From Planctomycetota bacterium (GTDB lineage: Bacteria; Planctomycetota; Phycisphaerae; Phycisphaerales; UBA1924), in NCBI GenBank assembly GCA_018242625.1, contig JAFEBO010000005.1, positions 124,001 to 188,000 on the forward strand: a stretch of 64,000 bases of DNA, read 5' to 3'. This document shows positions 33,600-43,139 of the stretch, piece after piece. Under the pieces are notes generated by a model, which ran no database searches, was not told the origin of the DNA, and saw only the letters and a list, made by a program, of their open reading frames with translations. The first letter of the stretch is position 1; each line of letters starts with the position of its first letter. The translations under genes were made by a program, and so were the position numbers.

Positions 33600-33967
33600 C
33601 CCCATCAACTCCATCCGGTCGCGTCCTTGAGCTCCCGTACCCGCCCAGCGTGAACCACATCTGGCGGCGGATGGGCTCAAGGACCGTGCTGAGCCGCGAG
33701 GGGCGGCGCTACCGCGCAAGCGTGTGCGCCGCCCTCGCGGGGATGCGGGTGGCTCGGATGAACGGGCGGCTGCAGGTGCGTGTCACCGTCTGCCCGCCCG
33801 ACCACCGCCGCCGCGATCTGGACAACGTGCAGAAGGCTCTGCTCGACGCGCTCGCTAAGGGTGGCGCGTACCGCGACGACTCGCAGATCGATCGACTGTT
33901 CATTGAACGCGGCCCGGTGACGCCGGGCGGCAAGGTGCTCGTGGAACTCGCAGAGATCTCCGTATGA
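33587..33967 (+). CDS. rusA: RusA-type Holliday junction resolvase (start codon uncertain)
   Basis: The protein carries RusA blocks: ELPYPPSVNHIWRR at the N terminus, RRRDLDNVQKALLDAL with the catalytic Asp residues, and DDSQIDRL. RusA resolves four-way junctions as a dimer. The first ATG/GTG/TTG in frame is GTG 33650, which would cut off the conserved ELPYPPS. Between the upstream stop (33560) and that GTG the only near-cognate start is CTG 33587, with GGGGAG 9 bases upstream, so I take that. It overlaps the DUF669 gene by 13 bases and the next gene by 4. Confidence 0.75.
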   Translation: MEALTPSTPSGRVLELPYPPSVNHIWRRMGSRTVLSREGRRYRASVCAALAGMRVARMNGRLQVRVTVCPPDHRRRDLDNVQKALLDALAKGGAYRDDSQIDRLFIERGPVTPGGKVLVELAEISV

Positions 33968-34245
33968 ACGTCCCCTGTCCAGCCTGCGGCAGTACTCAGC
34001 CCCGCCGAGGGTTCTGCTGTGAATCGTGCCACGTCTCATACATGTCCGAGCAGCGGCACCAGTGGAATCAGCCCGCAACCGGGAAATCCCGCCAGAGCGA
34101 GGAGGCCGTGTACGAGCGGATGCCGACGTTCGGATGGTCATCGTCAACGTCGCGCCCCGCACGCCCGGACCCGTGTTGGGAGACGGACGAGCAGATTGGC
34201 TCGTGGTCCCGCTGTGTGCGGGCTCTTGAGGAGGGACTGGACTGA
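33964..34245 (+). CDS. Small zinc-finger protein
   Basis: A 93-aa protein with a treble-clef or ribbon-like Cys pattern at its N terminus: CPACGS (residues 5-10) and CCESCHVS (about 18-25), so it should bind zinc. The rest is polar and low in predicted structure. It overlaps rusA by 4 bases and the helicase gene by one base (TGATG), so it is part of the replication operon. Function unknown; it may bind nucleic acid. Confidence 0.6.
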   Translation: MNVPCPACGSTQPRRGFCCESCHVSYMSEQRHQWNQPATGKSRQSEEAVYERMPTFGWSSSTSRPARPDPCWETDEQIGSWSRCVRALEEGLD

Positions 34246-35936
34246 TGCAGTTGAGGCCCTACCAATCCGAAGCCATCGCTGCGGTGTACGAGCACCTGCG
34301 GACCCGCGAAGACAACCCGTGCGTGGTGATCCCCACCGGCGGAGGCAAGACGCCCGTGATCGCGACGATCTGCCGCGACGCCGTCGGCCATTGGGGCGGC
34401 CGCGTGGTGCTGCTGGCGCACGTGAAGGAACTCCTCGAGCAGGCGGCGGACAAGCTTCGCGTCATCGCGCCCGACGTGCCCATGGGCATCTACTCGGCTG
34501 GCCTCAAGCGCAAGGACCTCGGCTACGCCGTCACGGTCGCGGGCATCCAGAGCATCTGGAAGAAGGCGTGCGACCTCGGGCCGGTCGATCTGATCATCGT
34601 CGATGAGGCCCACATGGTCCCCGCCGAGGACGACGGGATGTACCGGCAGTTCATCGCCGACGCCAAGGTTGTCAATCCGAACGTTCGCATCATCGGGCTG
34701 ACCGCGACGCCGTACCGCATGAAGTCCGGCTCGATCTGCGCCGCCGAGAACATCCTCAACCACGTCTGCTACGAGGTCGGCGTCCGCGAGCTGATCGTGC
34801 AGGGCTTCCTGTCGCCGCTCAAGACCAAGGCGGGGTTGCAGAAGATCAGCACCGACGACCTACACGTCCGCGCCGGCGAGTTCGTCGCCAGCGAGGTCGA
34901 GGACCTCATGGACAAGGAGGGGCTCGTTGAGGGCGCGTGCGCGGAGATCGCGCAGCACACCAAGGACCGCAGCGCCACGCTGATCTTCTCCTCGGGCATC
35001 CGCCACGGGCAGCACATCGTCGATGTGCTCAAGACCAAACACGGCATCGAGTGCGGATTCGTGACCGGCGACACCCCCGACGGCGTGCGTGCGGCGATCC
35101 TCGGCCGCTTCCGTTCGGGCGAGCTCAAGTACCTGTGCAACGTGAACGTGCTGACGACCGGCTTCGACGCCCCGCACATCGACTGCGTGGCGCTGGTGCG
35201 GCCGACCATGTCGCCGGGCCTCTACTACCAGATGGTGGGCCGGGGCTTCCGGCTCCACCCGGGGAAGACCGACTGCCTCGTTCTGGACTTCGGCGGCAAC
35301 GTGCTCCGCCACGGCCCGGTTGACGCGATCCGCATCGCCACCGACGATCGCGGCGACGGCGAAGCGCCCGCGAAGGAGTGCCCGAACTGCCAGGCCCTGA
35401 TTGCGGCGGGCTACCAGACCTGCCCGCAGTGCGGCCACCAGTTCCCCGAGCCCAACAGGCAACAGCACGAGGCGAAGGCCAGCACCGAGGGCATCCTCAG
35501 CGGCCAAACCACGCGCGAGGAGCACCGTGTCAGCGAGACGACGTACCACGTGCACTACAAGCGGCACGACCCGTCTGCGCCGCTGACGATGCGGGTGGAG
35601 TACCGCGTCGGCTTCAATCGCTTCTTCCGCGAGTGGGTCTGCTTCGACCACACCGGATACGCCCGCACGAAGGCCGAGGCATGGTGGAGGGCACGCTCCG
35701 TCGAGCCGTTGCCCGGCGGCACGGAGGAAGCGGTCGAGATGGCCAAGGCCGGGGCGCTCGCGCCGACGCTGGCGATCACTGTTGACAGGAAGGCCGGCGA
35801 TCAGTTCGAGCGTGTCGCACATCACGTGCTCGGCGATAAGCCGCCGCGACTGGACAGCGAAGACGGCCTGCCGGCGCGGCCGCCGGAGCCCGCGGGCATG
35901 ACGTACGGCATCCCCGAAGACGAGATCCCCTTCTGA
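34245..35936 (+). CDS. SF2 DEAD/DEAH-type helicase with C-terminal zinc ribbon
   Basis: A 563-aa helicase. Motif I is PTGGGKT (about 30-36), motif II DEAH, motif III TATPYR, and motif VI QMVGRGFR. After the second RecA-like domain a zinc ribbon is present (CPNCQ...CPQCG, about residues 377-403), followed by a ~150-residue tail. This architecture resembles phage UvsW-like or primase-associated helicases that unwind branched DNA. It is coupled to the zinc-finger gene upstream and the primase gene downstream by one-base overlaps. Confidence 0.9.
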   Translation: MQLRPYQSEAIAAVYEHLRTREDNPCVVIPTGGGKTPVIATICRDAVGHWGGRVVLLAHVKELLEQAADKLRVIAPDVPMGIYSAGLKRKDLGYAVTVAGIQSIWKKACDLGPVDLIIVDEAHMVPAEDDGMYRQFIADAKVVNPNVRIIGLTATPYRMKSGSICAAENILNHVCYEVGVRELIVQGFLSPLKTKAGLQKISTDDLHVRAGEFVASEVEDLMDKEGLVEGACAEIAQHTKDRSATLIFSSGIRHGQHIVDVLKTKHGIECGFVTGDTPDGVRAAILGRFRSGELKYLCNVNVLTTGFDAPHIDCVALVRPTMSPGLYYQMVGRGFRLHPGKTDCLVLDFGGNVLRHGPVDAIRIATDDRGDGEAPAKECPNCQALIAAGYQTCPQCGHQFPEPNRQQHEAKASTEGILSGQTTREEHRVSETTYHVHYKRHDPSAPLTMRVEYRVGFNRFFREWVCFDHTGYARTKAEAWWRARSVEPLPGGTEEAVEMAKAGALAPTLAITVDRKAGDQFERVAHHVLGDKPPRLDSEDGLPARPPEPAGMTYGIPEDEIPF

Positions 35937-38170
35937 TGACCACCCCGCACAACCACAATCTGCTCGATGCGGCGCGGTGGTATCTCTCGCTCGGGTATCA
36001 GCCGATACCCCTCCCCGCGGGCGAGAAAGCCCCGAAGCTCCGTGGCTGGACCAAGCTCCGCCTCGCGGAGCCTGATCTGCCCGCGTACTTCAACGGCATT
36101 GGCAACATCGGGCTGCTGCTGGGCGAGCCCAGCGGCTGGCTCGTCGACGTCGACCTGGACTGCCCGGAGGCGATTGAGCTCGCGCCGCAGTTCTTGCCGC
36201 CGACGGGCGCGAAGACCGGGCGGGCCAGCGCGCGGGCGTCGCACTGGTGGTACGTGTGCGAGGGGGCCATCACGAAGAAGCACTGCTTCCCCGGCAGTAA
36301 GGACACAGTCGCGGAGATCCGCAGCACGGGCGCGCAAACCGCCGTCGGGCCGAGTGTGCATCCCAGCGGCGAGCAGTACGAGCCGCTTGAGGGCGACCCG
36401 GCCCGCATCGATGCAGGCACGTTGGCCGACGCGGTGCAGGCACTGGTCGCGGCGGTCATCGCCAAGCGAGACGGACGTTCGGAACGTCCGCGTTCCCAGC
36501 CCGATCCGCTAGAAACGCCGACGTTCATTGCGAGCGATGCAGTGCTTCGCCGCGCCACGGCGTACCTCGACCGCATCCCACCTGCGATCTCCGGATCGGG
36601 CGGCCACGGTCAGACTTACGCAGCCGCGACGGCATTGGTGCACGGGTTCGGGCTTGATCCGGAGGCAGCGTTCTCACTCCTGTGGGAACGGTACAACCCG
36701 CGGTGCGAGCCGCCGTGGTCTGAGAAAGAACTGCGGCACAAGGTGACCGACGCGGCGAGCAAGACGCACGACCGCCCCTTCGGCTGGCTCAGAGACTCCG
36801 GCCCAGCCGAGGCGAGCGATGTCGATCTCTCGGGCCTAGTCTTGCGAGGACGAGCGCCGGTGGCGAACGCGCCGCCGACCGCGCCCGACGACCCCGGCCT
36901 GCTGCCGCCCGAGGCGCTCCGCGTGCCAGGCTTCGTCGGCGAGGTGATGGACTACTGCCTGGCGACTGCGCCCTACCCGAGCCAGACGCTGGCGTTCTGC
37001 GGCGCGCTGGCGCTGCAGGCGTTCCTGGCGGGACGCAAGGTCCGCGACCCCGGCGACAACCGCACCAACATGTACCTGCTCGGCCTGGCGCACTCCTCCT
37101 CCGGCAAGGACTGGCCCCGCAAGATCAACGCCCGCGTGCTCCAGGCCGTCAGCCTCGGCACCGGGCTGGGCGACCGGCTCGCGTCGGGCGAGGGCGTGCA
37201 GGACGCGATGCAGTCCACGCCGACGATGCTGTTCCAGACCGACGAGATCGACGGCCTGCTGCAGTCGATCAACCGCGCCCGCGACGCGCGGTTCGAGTCG
37301 ATCATGGGGACGCTGCTGACGATGTACTCGGCGTCCAACTCGATCTTCCCGATGCGCCGCAAGGCCGGGCAGAACGAGCCGGGCGTCATCGATCAGCCGT
37401 GCCTGGTGCTCTTCGGTACGGCGATTCCGAACCACTACTACTCGGCTTTGTCAGAACGCATGCTCACCAACGGGCTCTTCGCGCGCATGCTGATCCTGGA
37501 AGCCGGCCCGCGCGGGGCCGGCCAGGAGCCGACGGTCAGCGACCTGCCCGAGCGCGTGCTCGCTACGGCCAAGTGGTGGGCCGACCTGCGGCCGGGGACG
37601 GGCAACCTCGCCAACGCACACCCCACGGCGCGGGTGGTGCCGCACACCGACGAGGCCCGAGCGCTGCTCGTTGAGCTGCGCAAGGCTGCCGAGCAGGCGT
37701 ACGGCGAAGCCGAGGGCCGGCGCGATGCTGTCGCGACGACGGTGTGGGGGCGGGCCAGCGAGCAGACCCGCAAGCTGGCGCTGATCTACGCCGTCAGCGA
37801 GAACCACGCCGAGCCCGCGATCGGCGTCGAGGCGGTGCGGTGGGCGTCGCGGTTGGTCATGCACCAGACCAGGCGGATGCTCTTCATGGCCGCCAACCAC
37901 GCGGCCGAGACGCCCTTCGACGAGATCGCGCTGCGCGCGATGCGGAAGATCCGCGAGGCACCCGAGGGGTCGCTGCCGCACAGCGTGCTGCTCAAGCGGA
38001 TGAAGATGGACTCCCGCTCGTTCCACGATCTCATCGACACGCTCGTGCAGCGCGGCGACGTGCTGGCGGAGTCGGCGGCCACGACCGGTCGGGCAGCCCT
38101 GATCTACCGACTGGCCGAGAAGGAAGGTGAAGGAAGGGTGAAAGAGGAGGGGTCAAAATCCGGGTTCTAG
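35936..38170 (+). CDS. Primase-polymerase fused to a helicase-like domain
   Basis: A 744-aa protein. The N terminus is a bifunctional primase-polymerase domain: NIGLLLG, LVDVDLDCPEA (catalytic D-x-D near residue 64), SHWWYVCEG and EIRSTGAQTAVGPSVHPSG. A primase C-terminal helical segment follows (about 190-290). The C-terminal half resembles DUF3987-type replication proteins, with a P-loop-like SSSGKDW near residue 388. This is the replication initiator type found on satellite phages, plasmids and integrative elements. Its last 40 codons include the first GGTGAA repeats of the putative origin. Confidence 0.85.
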   Translation: MTTPHNHNLLDAARWYLSLGYQPIPLPAGEKAPKLRGWTKLRLAEPDLPAYFNGIGNIGLLLGEPSGWLVDVDLDCPEAIELAPQFLPPTGAKTGRASARASHWWYVCEGAITKKHCFPGSKDTVAEIRSTGAQTAVGPSVHPSGEQYEPLEGDPARIDAGTLADAVQALVAAVIAKRDGRSERPRSQPDPLETPTFIASDAVLRRATAYLDRIPPAISGSGGHGQTYAAATALVHGFGLDPEAAFSLLWERYNPRCEPPWSEKELRHKVTDAASKTHDRPFGWLRDSGPAEASDVDLSGLVLRGRAPVANAPPTAPDDPGLLPPEALRVPGFVGEVMDYCLATAPYPSQTLAFCGALALQAFLAGRKVRDPGDNRTNMYLLGLAHSSSGKDWPRKINARVLQAVSLGTGLGDRLASGEGVQDAMQSTPTMLFQTDEIDGLLQSINRARDARFESIMGTLLTMYSASNSIFPMRRKAGQNEPGVIDQPCLVLFGTAIPNHYYSALSERMLTNGLFARMLILEAGPRGAGQEPTVSDLPERVLATAKWWADLRPGTGNLANAHPTARVVPHTDEARALLVELRKAAEQAYGEAEGRRDAVATTVWGRASEQTRKLALIYAVSENHAEPAIGVEAVRWASRLVMHQTRRMLFMAANHAAETPFDEIALRAMRKIREAPEGSLPHSVLLKRMKMDSRSFHDLIDTLVQRGDVLAESAATTGRAALIYRLAEKEGEGRVKEEGSKSGF

Positions 38171-38282
38171 ACACATACACACACTTCTTTCTCTCTTTCA
38201 CCTTCTTACCCCCACCCCCGCGTGCGCGTATGTATGTGTCTGCGCGACCCCGGGGGGTGAAAGGTGAAAGAAGGGTAAGAAG
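38124..38282. repeat. Iteron-like repeat cluster, candidate replication origin
   Basis: Several short elements are nested here. AGACACATAC (38169-38178) has an exact inverted copy (38232-38241). Inside and outside that pair, CTTTCACCTT (38195-38204) is matched by AAGGTGAAAG (38261-38270), and CTTCTTACCC (38202-38211) by GGGTAAGAAG (38273-38282). GGTGAARG occurs at 38126, 38137, 38256 and 38263 directly and at 38204 inverted. Strand asymmetry is strong (pyrimidine-rich 38184-38218). The cluster follows the primase gene; the remaining sequence to 38730 holds no supportable gene. Confidence 0.7.
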
Positions 38283-38730
38283 CCCCCTGACGACCATGCG
38301 ATGCAGGTGGCGTGCCAGGCCGCGCCTAGCGGGAGCCTTACAGCCGGAGTCCGAACGGGGGAGGGGAGGGGGTCATAGGTACTCCGCCGGGGGGGACCGG
38401 TCTCGAAACGCCCGCGGGAACAGCCGCGCTTGGAGACAGAGTTTGTTTGCGCGTCCGAGCGCCGACGGTCGCGTGGCGGGGATCGGTACGCCCCGCCGCG
38501 AGGACGCGACGTGGGCGATTGTGGGCCAACCCGTGGCCAGCGGGCGGGTGGGGAAGCCGCGCTGGGCGGCCCGCTTTCCCGCGCCGCCCAAATGTTTGGC
38601 TGAGTTGCCCACATGTCGCAGAATCATCGAGAAATGCAGGCCGAACGCCTTGCCTGTTGGCCACATGCCGACGAATGTGTGTCCAACGCGAGCGGGAACA
38701 AACGCCCCGCCCGCGACGGAGACCACGAAC

Positions 38731-39081
38731 ATGAACGCGACCACGAAGACCACGCTCGACCTCGCCAAGACCCTCGCCAAGAGCGGGTTCCACATCCCCG
38801 CGATCGAGATCCACACGCCCGACGGCCGCACCTGGAACATCGCGACGGTCCCCGCCGGACGCGGCCGCCACCTCGACGGGCACTGGGGCCCACGGCCCGG
38901 GTCGCTTGGCGGCTTCCGCCTTTTCGAGATCGATCGCGATACCGACGCCCCCAACGAGCACGACGCGATCGACGGCGACACCTGGGCCGCCGATGAGTTG
39001 GTCGACTACCTCCGGGCGGTCGGCCAGCCGAAGGACACGACGAGTTGGGACCGCAAGAACGACAACCACCCGACGACCTGA
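38731..39081 (+). CDS. Unknown small accessory protein (116 aa)
   Basis: A 116-aa protein without a known domain. The ATG at 38731 has GGAG 10 bases upstream; upstream in-frame ATGs lie in non-conserved sequence. It contains a compact fold-like core with GR-x-W-x-IATVPAGRGRHLDGHWG and a C-terminal acidic helix (DTWAADELVDYLRAV). A hairpin terminator begins immediately after its stop. It is the first of a run of small plus-strand genes after the candidate origin. Confidence 0.6.
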   Translation: MNATTKTTLDLAKTLAKSGFHIPAIEIHTPDGRTWNIATVPAGRGRHLDGHWGPRPGSLGGFRLFEIDRDTDAPNEHDAIDGDTWAADELVDYLRAVGQPKDTTSWDRKNDNHPTT

Positions 39082-39108
39082 AGCCCGCGAAATGCGGGCT
39101 TCGCTGTT
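39081..39108 (+). terminator. Hairpin terminator after the 116-aa gene
   Basis: AAGCCCGC (39081-39088) pairs with GCGGGCTT (39094-39101) around GAAAT, followed by CGCTGTTT. The stem begins at the last base of the stop codon. Confidence 0.65.
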
Positions 39109-39150
39109 TACCAGAGACCACCAACCCCCCCCACGCCAAGGAGCACGACC

Positions 39151-39414
39151 ATGACGAAGCGCACCACCAAGACCACCAAGCCCGAACCCACCGCCGCCGA
39201 GGCCTACGCCGCGAGGCGGAACGACATCGCCCGTCTGATGGACGTGCTGCAGATGGAACTCGACAAGCACGCCGAGGGGGCCAAGGCCGACCCGCGCAAC
39301 TGGGGCTTCGCGGGAAGCCTCGGGAAGGTCCGCAGCGACCTGATCGACCTGGTCGGGTTCCTCAGCAACATGGACCCCGAGCACGTCGAGGCCTTTCTGA
39401 ACGACGCCGAGTGA
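39151..39414 (+). CDS. Unknown small helical protein (87 aa)
   Basis: An 87-aa protein with a basic N terminus (KRTTKTTK) and then helices: DIARLMDVLQMELDKHAEGA and DLIDLVGFLSNMDPEHVEAF. AAGGAG is 8 bases before the ATG. Cargo gene of the element, function unknown. Neither helix-turn-helix nor metal motif is visible. Confidence 0.6.
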   Translation: MTKRTTKTTKPEPTAAEAYAARRNDIARLMDVLQMELDKHAEGAKADPRNWGFAGSLGKVRSDLIDLVGFLSNMDPEHVEAFLNDAE

Positions 39415-39444
39415 CCAGAACCACCAACCGCAAGGAGCAACGCC

Positions 39445-39729
39445 ATGACCATCAAGACGATCGTGATCGAGGGCATCGACCAAGACATCAGCATCCGCCG
39501 CACCGAGCGCGGTGCGGAAGTGACCATCGAGCAGAACACGCGGCACGCGGGCAGGCAGGACATCTGCATCGCGCACGTCGCCCGCGACGAGGACCGCGAC
39601 AGCCGCTACGCGAAGGCGACGGAGGTCGCCAAGTACGTGTACGGCAAGGACCGCCGAGGGCAGGCGGCCGCCACCAACTCGATGGTCCACGACGTCATGA
39701 ACGAGATCGAGCGCGTCGCGGGTTGCTGA
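39445..39729 (+). CDS. Unknown small protein (94 aa)
   Basis: A 94-aa protein: short beta strands at the N terminus (TIVIEGIDQDISIRR), then a helix-rich C terminus. AAGGAG lies 8 bases before the ATG. No known domain. It is 30 bases after the previous small gene and likely cotranscribed. Confidence 0.6.
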   Translation: MTIKTIVIEGIDQDISIRRTERGAEVTIEQNTRHAGRQDICIAHVARDEDRDSRYAKATEVAKYVYGKDRRGQAAATNSMVHDVMNEIERVAGC

Positions 39730-39743
39730 TACACGCCATGCGG

Positions 39744-39763
39744 CGTCGCGGGGAACCGCGACG
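39744..39763 (+). promoter_or_regulatory. Perfect hairpin with GNRA-type loop in the 39.73-39.82 kb spacer
   Basis: CGTCGCGG pairs with CCGCGACG around a GGAA loop. There is no T run, so it looks like a structured 5' leader of the next gene rather than a terminator. Confidence 0.4.
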
Positions 39764-39822
39764 ACCACGCTTCCCCGCCGCAATGTGCGACGGGAGTTCC
39801 AACCCCCAGTTCGGAGATGACC

Positions 39823-40350
39823 ATGAGTACGAAGACGAACAAGCCCGCCAAGCCCCGCCCCCCCCGCACCTCGAAGATGTCCAAGAGCGCCGCCCGCGCC
39901 GAGGGTGCCGCCAAGACGGACCGCCTCCGAAAGGCGGCGCTCGCCGAGATCAGCGGTCGACTGGCGGGCGGGAAGGAGGACCCCGAGGTCCCCAGCCAGA
40001 AGGAGGTGGCCAACACCGCGAACCTCGGCGCGGCCGTCAAGGGGAAGAAGGCCAAGGGCGAGAAAGCGCCCAAGACGTCCAAGGCCCCCAAGCCCGCCAA
40101 GGAAGCCAAGCCCAAGCGGGTGAGCGCCCTCGACGCGGCGGCACAGGTTCTCGCCGCGTCCGAGGTTCCCATGCGGGCCAAGGAGATGATTGCCGCAATG
40201 GAGGCGAAGGGTCTGTGGACGAGCCCCGGCGGGAAGACGCCGGAGGCCACGCTCTACGCTGCCATCATCCGCGAGATCGCCGCCAAGGGCACCGCCGCTC
40301 GCTTCAAGAAGCACGAGCACGGCGTCTTTGGCGCGGTGAAGGGAGCCTGA
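39823..40350 (+). CDS. HARE-HTH domain protein
   Basis: A 175-aa protein. The first ~95 residues are Lys/Ala-rich and likely disordered with repeated [11 protein letters not shown]-type basic runs that could bind nucleic acid. Residues about 100-175 form a HARE-HTH winged helix: [41 protein letters not shown] and a closing HGVFGAV. GGAG lies 6 bases before the ATG at 39823; an ATG two codons upstream is also in frame. HARE-HTH domains occur in DNA-linked and restriction/modification contexts. Confidence 0.75.
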   Translation: MSTKTNKPAKPRPPRTSKMSKSAARAEGAAKTDRLRKAALAEISGRLAGGKEDPEVPSQKEVANTANLGAAVKGKKAKGEKAPKTSKAPKPAKEAKPKRVSALDAAAQVLAASEVPMRAKEMIAAMEAKGLWTSPGGKTPEATLYAAIIREIAAKGTAARFKKHEHGVFGAVKGA

Positions 40351-40353
40351 GCC

Positions 40354-40593
40354 ATGCAGGCCACGCACGCTCAACTCGAGGCCGTCCTTGCCGCCGCCAA
40401 CCACTTGCTCGGCGCGCGCCAAGACCAGATGCTGACGGTCGAGGAGTGGGCCGGTCTCGCCCGGGCGGTCGCCGCCTGCACGGGGCGCAAGACGGCAGAC
40501 CTGCTCATCGAACGCGATCTCGAAGACGCGGCCGAGTACGGGCTCGCATGGGATGAAGCGACGGACGGCCCGCTGCCCAATCTCGACGAGTGA
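40354..40593 (+). CDS. Unknown small helical protein (79 aa)
   Basis: A 79-aa acidic protein, likely helical (EAVLAAANHLL, VEEWAGLARAVAA). GGGAG is 8 bases before the ATG and its start is 4 bases after the HARE-HTH stop, so they are cotranscribed. No known domain. Confidence 0.55.
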   Translation: MQATHAQLEAVLAAANHLLGARQDQMLTVEEWAGLARAVAACTGRKTADLLIERDLEDAAEYGLAWDEATDGPLPNLDE

Positions 40594-40617
40594 GGCATTC
40601 ATCACGCCTTGCTCCCA

Positions 40618-40645
40618 GCCGCGACGCGCGTCGCGGCTTTCTCTT
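40618..40645. terminator. Convergent terminator between element genes and copA
   Basis: A perfect 20-bp palindrome (40618-40637, GCCGCGAC stem with GCGC loop) is followed by TTTCTCTTC on the plus strand. It separates the plus-strand small genes from the minus-strand copper operon. Confidence 0.75.
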
Positions 40646-40658
40646 CGGCCGCGATCGG

Positions 40659-43112
40659 TCAAGCCACTTTGGCGTGCGCCAGCCGCAGACTGTTGAGCAC
40701 CACGCTCACACTGCTGAACGCCATCGCGGCGCTCGCGATGATCGGCGAGAGCAGCCAGCCCGTGAACGGGAACAGCACGCCCGCCGCGACGGGGATGCCC
40801 ACGACGTTGTAGATGAACGCCCAGAACAGGTTCTGCTTGATGGTCCGCATGGTCGAGTGCGAGAGCGCGATCGCGTCGGGCACGGTCCGGAGGTCGCCGC
40901 GGATCAGCGTGATGTCCGAGGACTCGATCGCCACATCCGTGCCGGTCCCGATGGCCATGCCCACGTCAGCCTGAGCCAGGGCCGGTGCGTCGTTGATCCC
41001 ATCGCCCACCATGCCGACGATGTAGCCCTCGGCCTGGAGCGACTTGACCTTCTCCGCTTTGTCCTTGGGCAGCACTTCCGCGAAGACCTGATCGACGCCG
41101 ACCTGGGCGGCTACCGCGTCGGCGGTCCGGCGGTTGTCGCCGGTCACCATGACCACCCGGAGGCCCATCGCGTGCATGCGCCCGACGGCCGCCTTGGATT
41201 CCGGTTTCACACGGTCGGCCACCGCGACCAACCCCGCCTCCCGCCCATCAACCGCCACGAACATCGGCGTCCGCCCGAGTGCCGCGAGCGTCGCGGCCTT
41301 GCCTTCCAGTGAAACGGCGATGCCGCGCTGGGCGAGCAGGGCCGCCTTGCCGATGAGCACCCTGCGCCCCTGGACCGTCGCTTCCACACCGTGGCCGACG
41401 ACCGCGCCGAACCCCGTCGGCTCCGCGAGCGTGACGCCCCGCTCCGTTGCTCCACGCACGATCGCGGCCGCGAGCGGGTGCTCGCTGTTCTTCTCGGCGG
41501 AGGCCGCCAATCGCAGCAACTCCTCCTCCGAGAAGCCGCCGCCCGGCGCGGGCACCACGTCGGTGAGCGCGGGCTTGCCCTCCGTGATCGTGCCCGTCTT
41601 GTCCAGCACGATGGCGGTGAGTGTGTGGGCCGTCTCCAGCGCCTCGCCGCCTTTGATGAGGATGCCCCGCTCGGCCCCGCGGCCGGTGCCCACCATGATC
41701 GCCGTCGGAGTGGCCAGCCCCAGGGCGCAGGGGCACGCGATGATGAGCACCGACACCGCCGTCACCAGCGACATGCTCAGCCGGGTCTCCACGGGGGAGG
41801 CGAACCACCACACGATGAACGTGACGACCGCGATCCCGATGACGATGGGGACAAAGATGCCGCTGATCCGGTCCGCGAGACGCGCGATCGGAGCCTTGCT
41901 ACCCTGGGCCTCCTGCACGAGCCGAATGATCTGCTGGAGGGCCGTGTCCTGACCGACCTTGGTCGCCGTGAAGCGCAGCGCCCCGGTCGTGTTCATCGTC
42001 GCGCCGAAGACGCTGTCGCCCGGCTTCTTCTCCACGGGCAGGCTCTCGCCCGTGAGCATCGCCTCGTCCACGGCGGATGCGCCGCTCTCGACGCGGCCGT
42101 CCACGGGGATCTTCTCGCCGGGGCGCACCAGCACGCGGTCGCCCACGACCACGGATTCAATGGGCACATCCTGCTCGACGCCGCCCCGCACCACCCGCGC
42201 CGTCTTGGCCTGCATCCCGATCAGCCGCTTGATCGCGGCGCTGGTCCGCCCCGTGGCCCGGGCCTCGAAGTACTTGCCCAGCAGGATCAGCACGATGATG
42301 ACCGCCGCAGCCTCGTAGTACACGGGGACCATCGTCATACCACCCATCGCGCCCTCACGGTGCGCGGCGTTCGCAGCCGCCCCCCCGACTCCTGCGAAGA
42401 ACCCCGGCCAGATCGTCGCCGCGAGCGAATAGAGGTACGCCGCGCCCGTGCCCATCGCCACGAGCGTGTCCATGTTGGCGCTGAAGTGCTGGAGGCCCTT
42501 CCACGCGGAGCGGAAGAACTGCCGGCCGCACCAGAAGAGCACGGGCGTCGTGAGCGCCAGTTCAAGCCAGTTGATCCACGGAACGTTGAACGCCGCGATC
42601 TTCCCGTGCGACATGGCGATGACCAGCACCGGCAGCGAGAGCACAGCCCCCACGATCGTCTTGGTCAGCAGCCGCCGGGCCTCCGCCTCGCCCACATTCA
42701 TGTGAGCCGAATGGTCTTCACCGCCCGCCATCGCGTGCCCCGCGTGCGGGCCTTCCCCCTGCGCCGCGAGCATCGCCGCGTGGTCGTGGCCAGCGTGACC
42801 ATGCGCTGGATTGGCCGCGCCAAGTCTCAACGGAGGCACGACGGCCTTGTACCCGATGTCATCCACCGCCTTGGCGAGTCGCTCCGGGCCGGTCGCGGCG
42901 GCGTCGTACTTGACGGTGGCCACCTTGGTGGCGAAGTTCACGCTCGCCGAGGTCACGCCCGGCTGTTTGCTCAATCGCTTCTCGATCCGATTGGCGCACG
43001 AGGCGCACGTCATCCCTTCGATGGGCAGGTCGGCCCGCTCGATGGTCTTCGCGGCCGCCGCATCCGTGGGTTTGGCGGCGCCGTCGTGGTGGTGTTGGTG
43101 TGCGCTGGTCAT
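40659..43112 (-). CDS. copA: Copper-exporting P1B-type ATPase
   Basis: An 817-aa Cu(I) P-type ATPase. Residues 33-39 are GMTCASC (one HMA domain). A His-rich linker follows (about 105-140). Eight transmembrane helices frame the CPC metal site in [10 protein letters not shown], the phosphorylation motif DKTGT, the SEHPLAA nucleotide-binding HP motif and [12 protein letters not shown]. The C-terminal [11 protein letters not shown] segment is the Cu(I)-site signature of TM helix 7. It pumps Cu(I) out of the cytosol using ATP. It is the last gene of the csoR operon and ends in the convergent terminator at 40618. Confidence 0.95.
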   Translation of the reverse strand: MTSAHQHHHDGAAKPTDAAAAKTIERADLPIEGMTCASCANRIEKRLSKQPGVTSASVNFATKVATVKYDAAATGPERLAKAVDDIGYKAVVPPLRLGAANPAHGHAGHDHAAMLAAQGEGPHAGHAMAGGEDHSAHMNVGEAEARRLLTKTIVGAVLSLPVLVIAMSHGKIAAFNVPWINWLELALTTPVLFWCGRQFFRSAWKGLQHFSANMDTLVAMGTGAAYLYSLAATIWPGFFAGVGGAAANAAHREGAMGGMTMVPVYYEAAAVIIVLILLGKYFEARATGRTSAAIKRLIGMQAKTARVVRGGVEQDVPIESVVVGDRVLVRPGEKIPVDGRVESGASAVDEAMLTGESLPVEKKPGDSVFGATMNTTGALRFTATKVGQDTALQQIIRLVQEAQGSKAPIARLADRISGIFVPIVIGIAVVTFIVWWFASPVETRLSMSLVTAVSVLIIACPCALGLATPTAIMVGTGRGAERGILIKGGEALETAHTLTAIVLDKTGTITEGKPALTDVVPAPGGGFSEEELLRLAASAEKNSEHPLAAAIVRGATERGVTLAEPTGFGAVVGHGVEATVQGRRVLIGKAALLAQRGIAVSLEGKAATLAALGRTPMFVAVDGREAGLVAVADRVKPESKAAVGRMHAMGLRVVMVTGDNRRTADAVAAQVGVDQVFAEVLPKDKAEKVKSLQAEGYIVGMVGDGINDAPALAQADVGMAIGTGTDVAIESSDITLIRGDLRTVPDAIALSHSTMRTIKQNLFWAFIYNVVGIPVAAGVLFPFTGWLLSPIIASAAMAFSSVSVVLNSLRLAHAKVA

Positions 43113-43139
43113 GGTCGTCCTTGCCGGCCCGGGCCGATT

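Noticed and set aside
38338-40662. A 774-aa minus-strand open frame
   Set aside because: It covers five small plus-strand genes with good ribosome binding sites; its Gly/Arg/Val-rich sequence has no domain.
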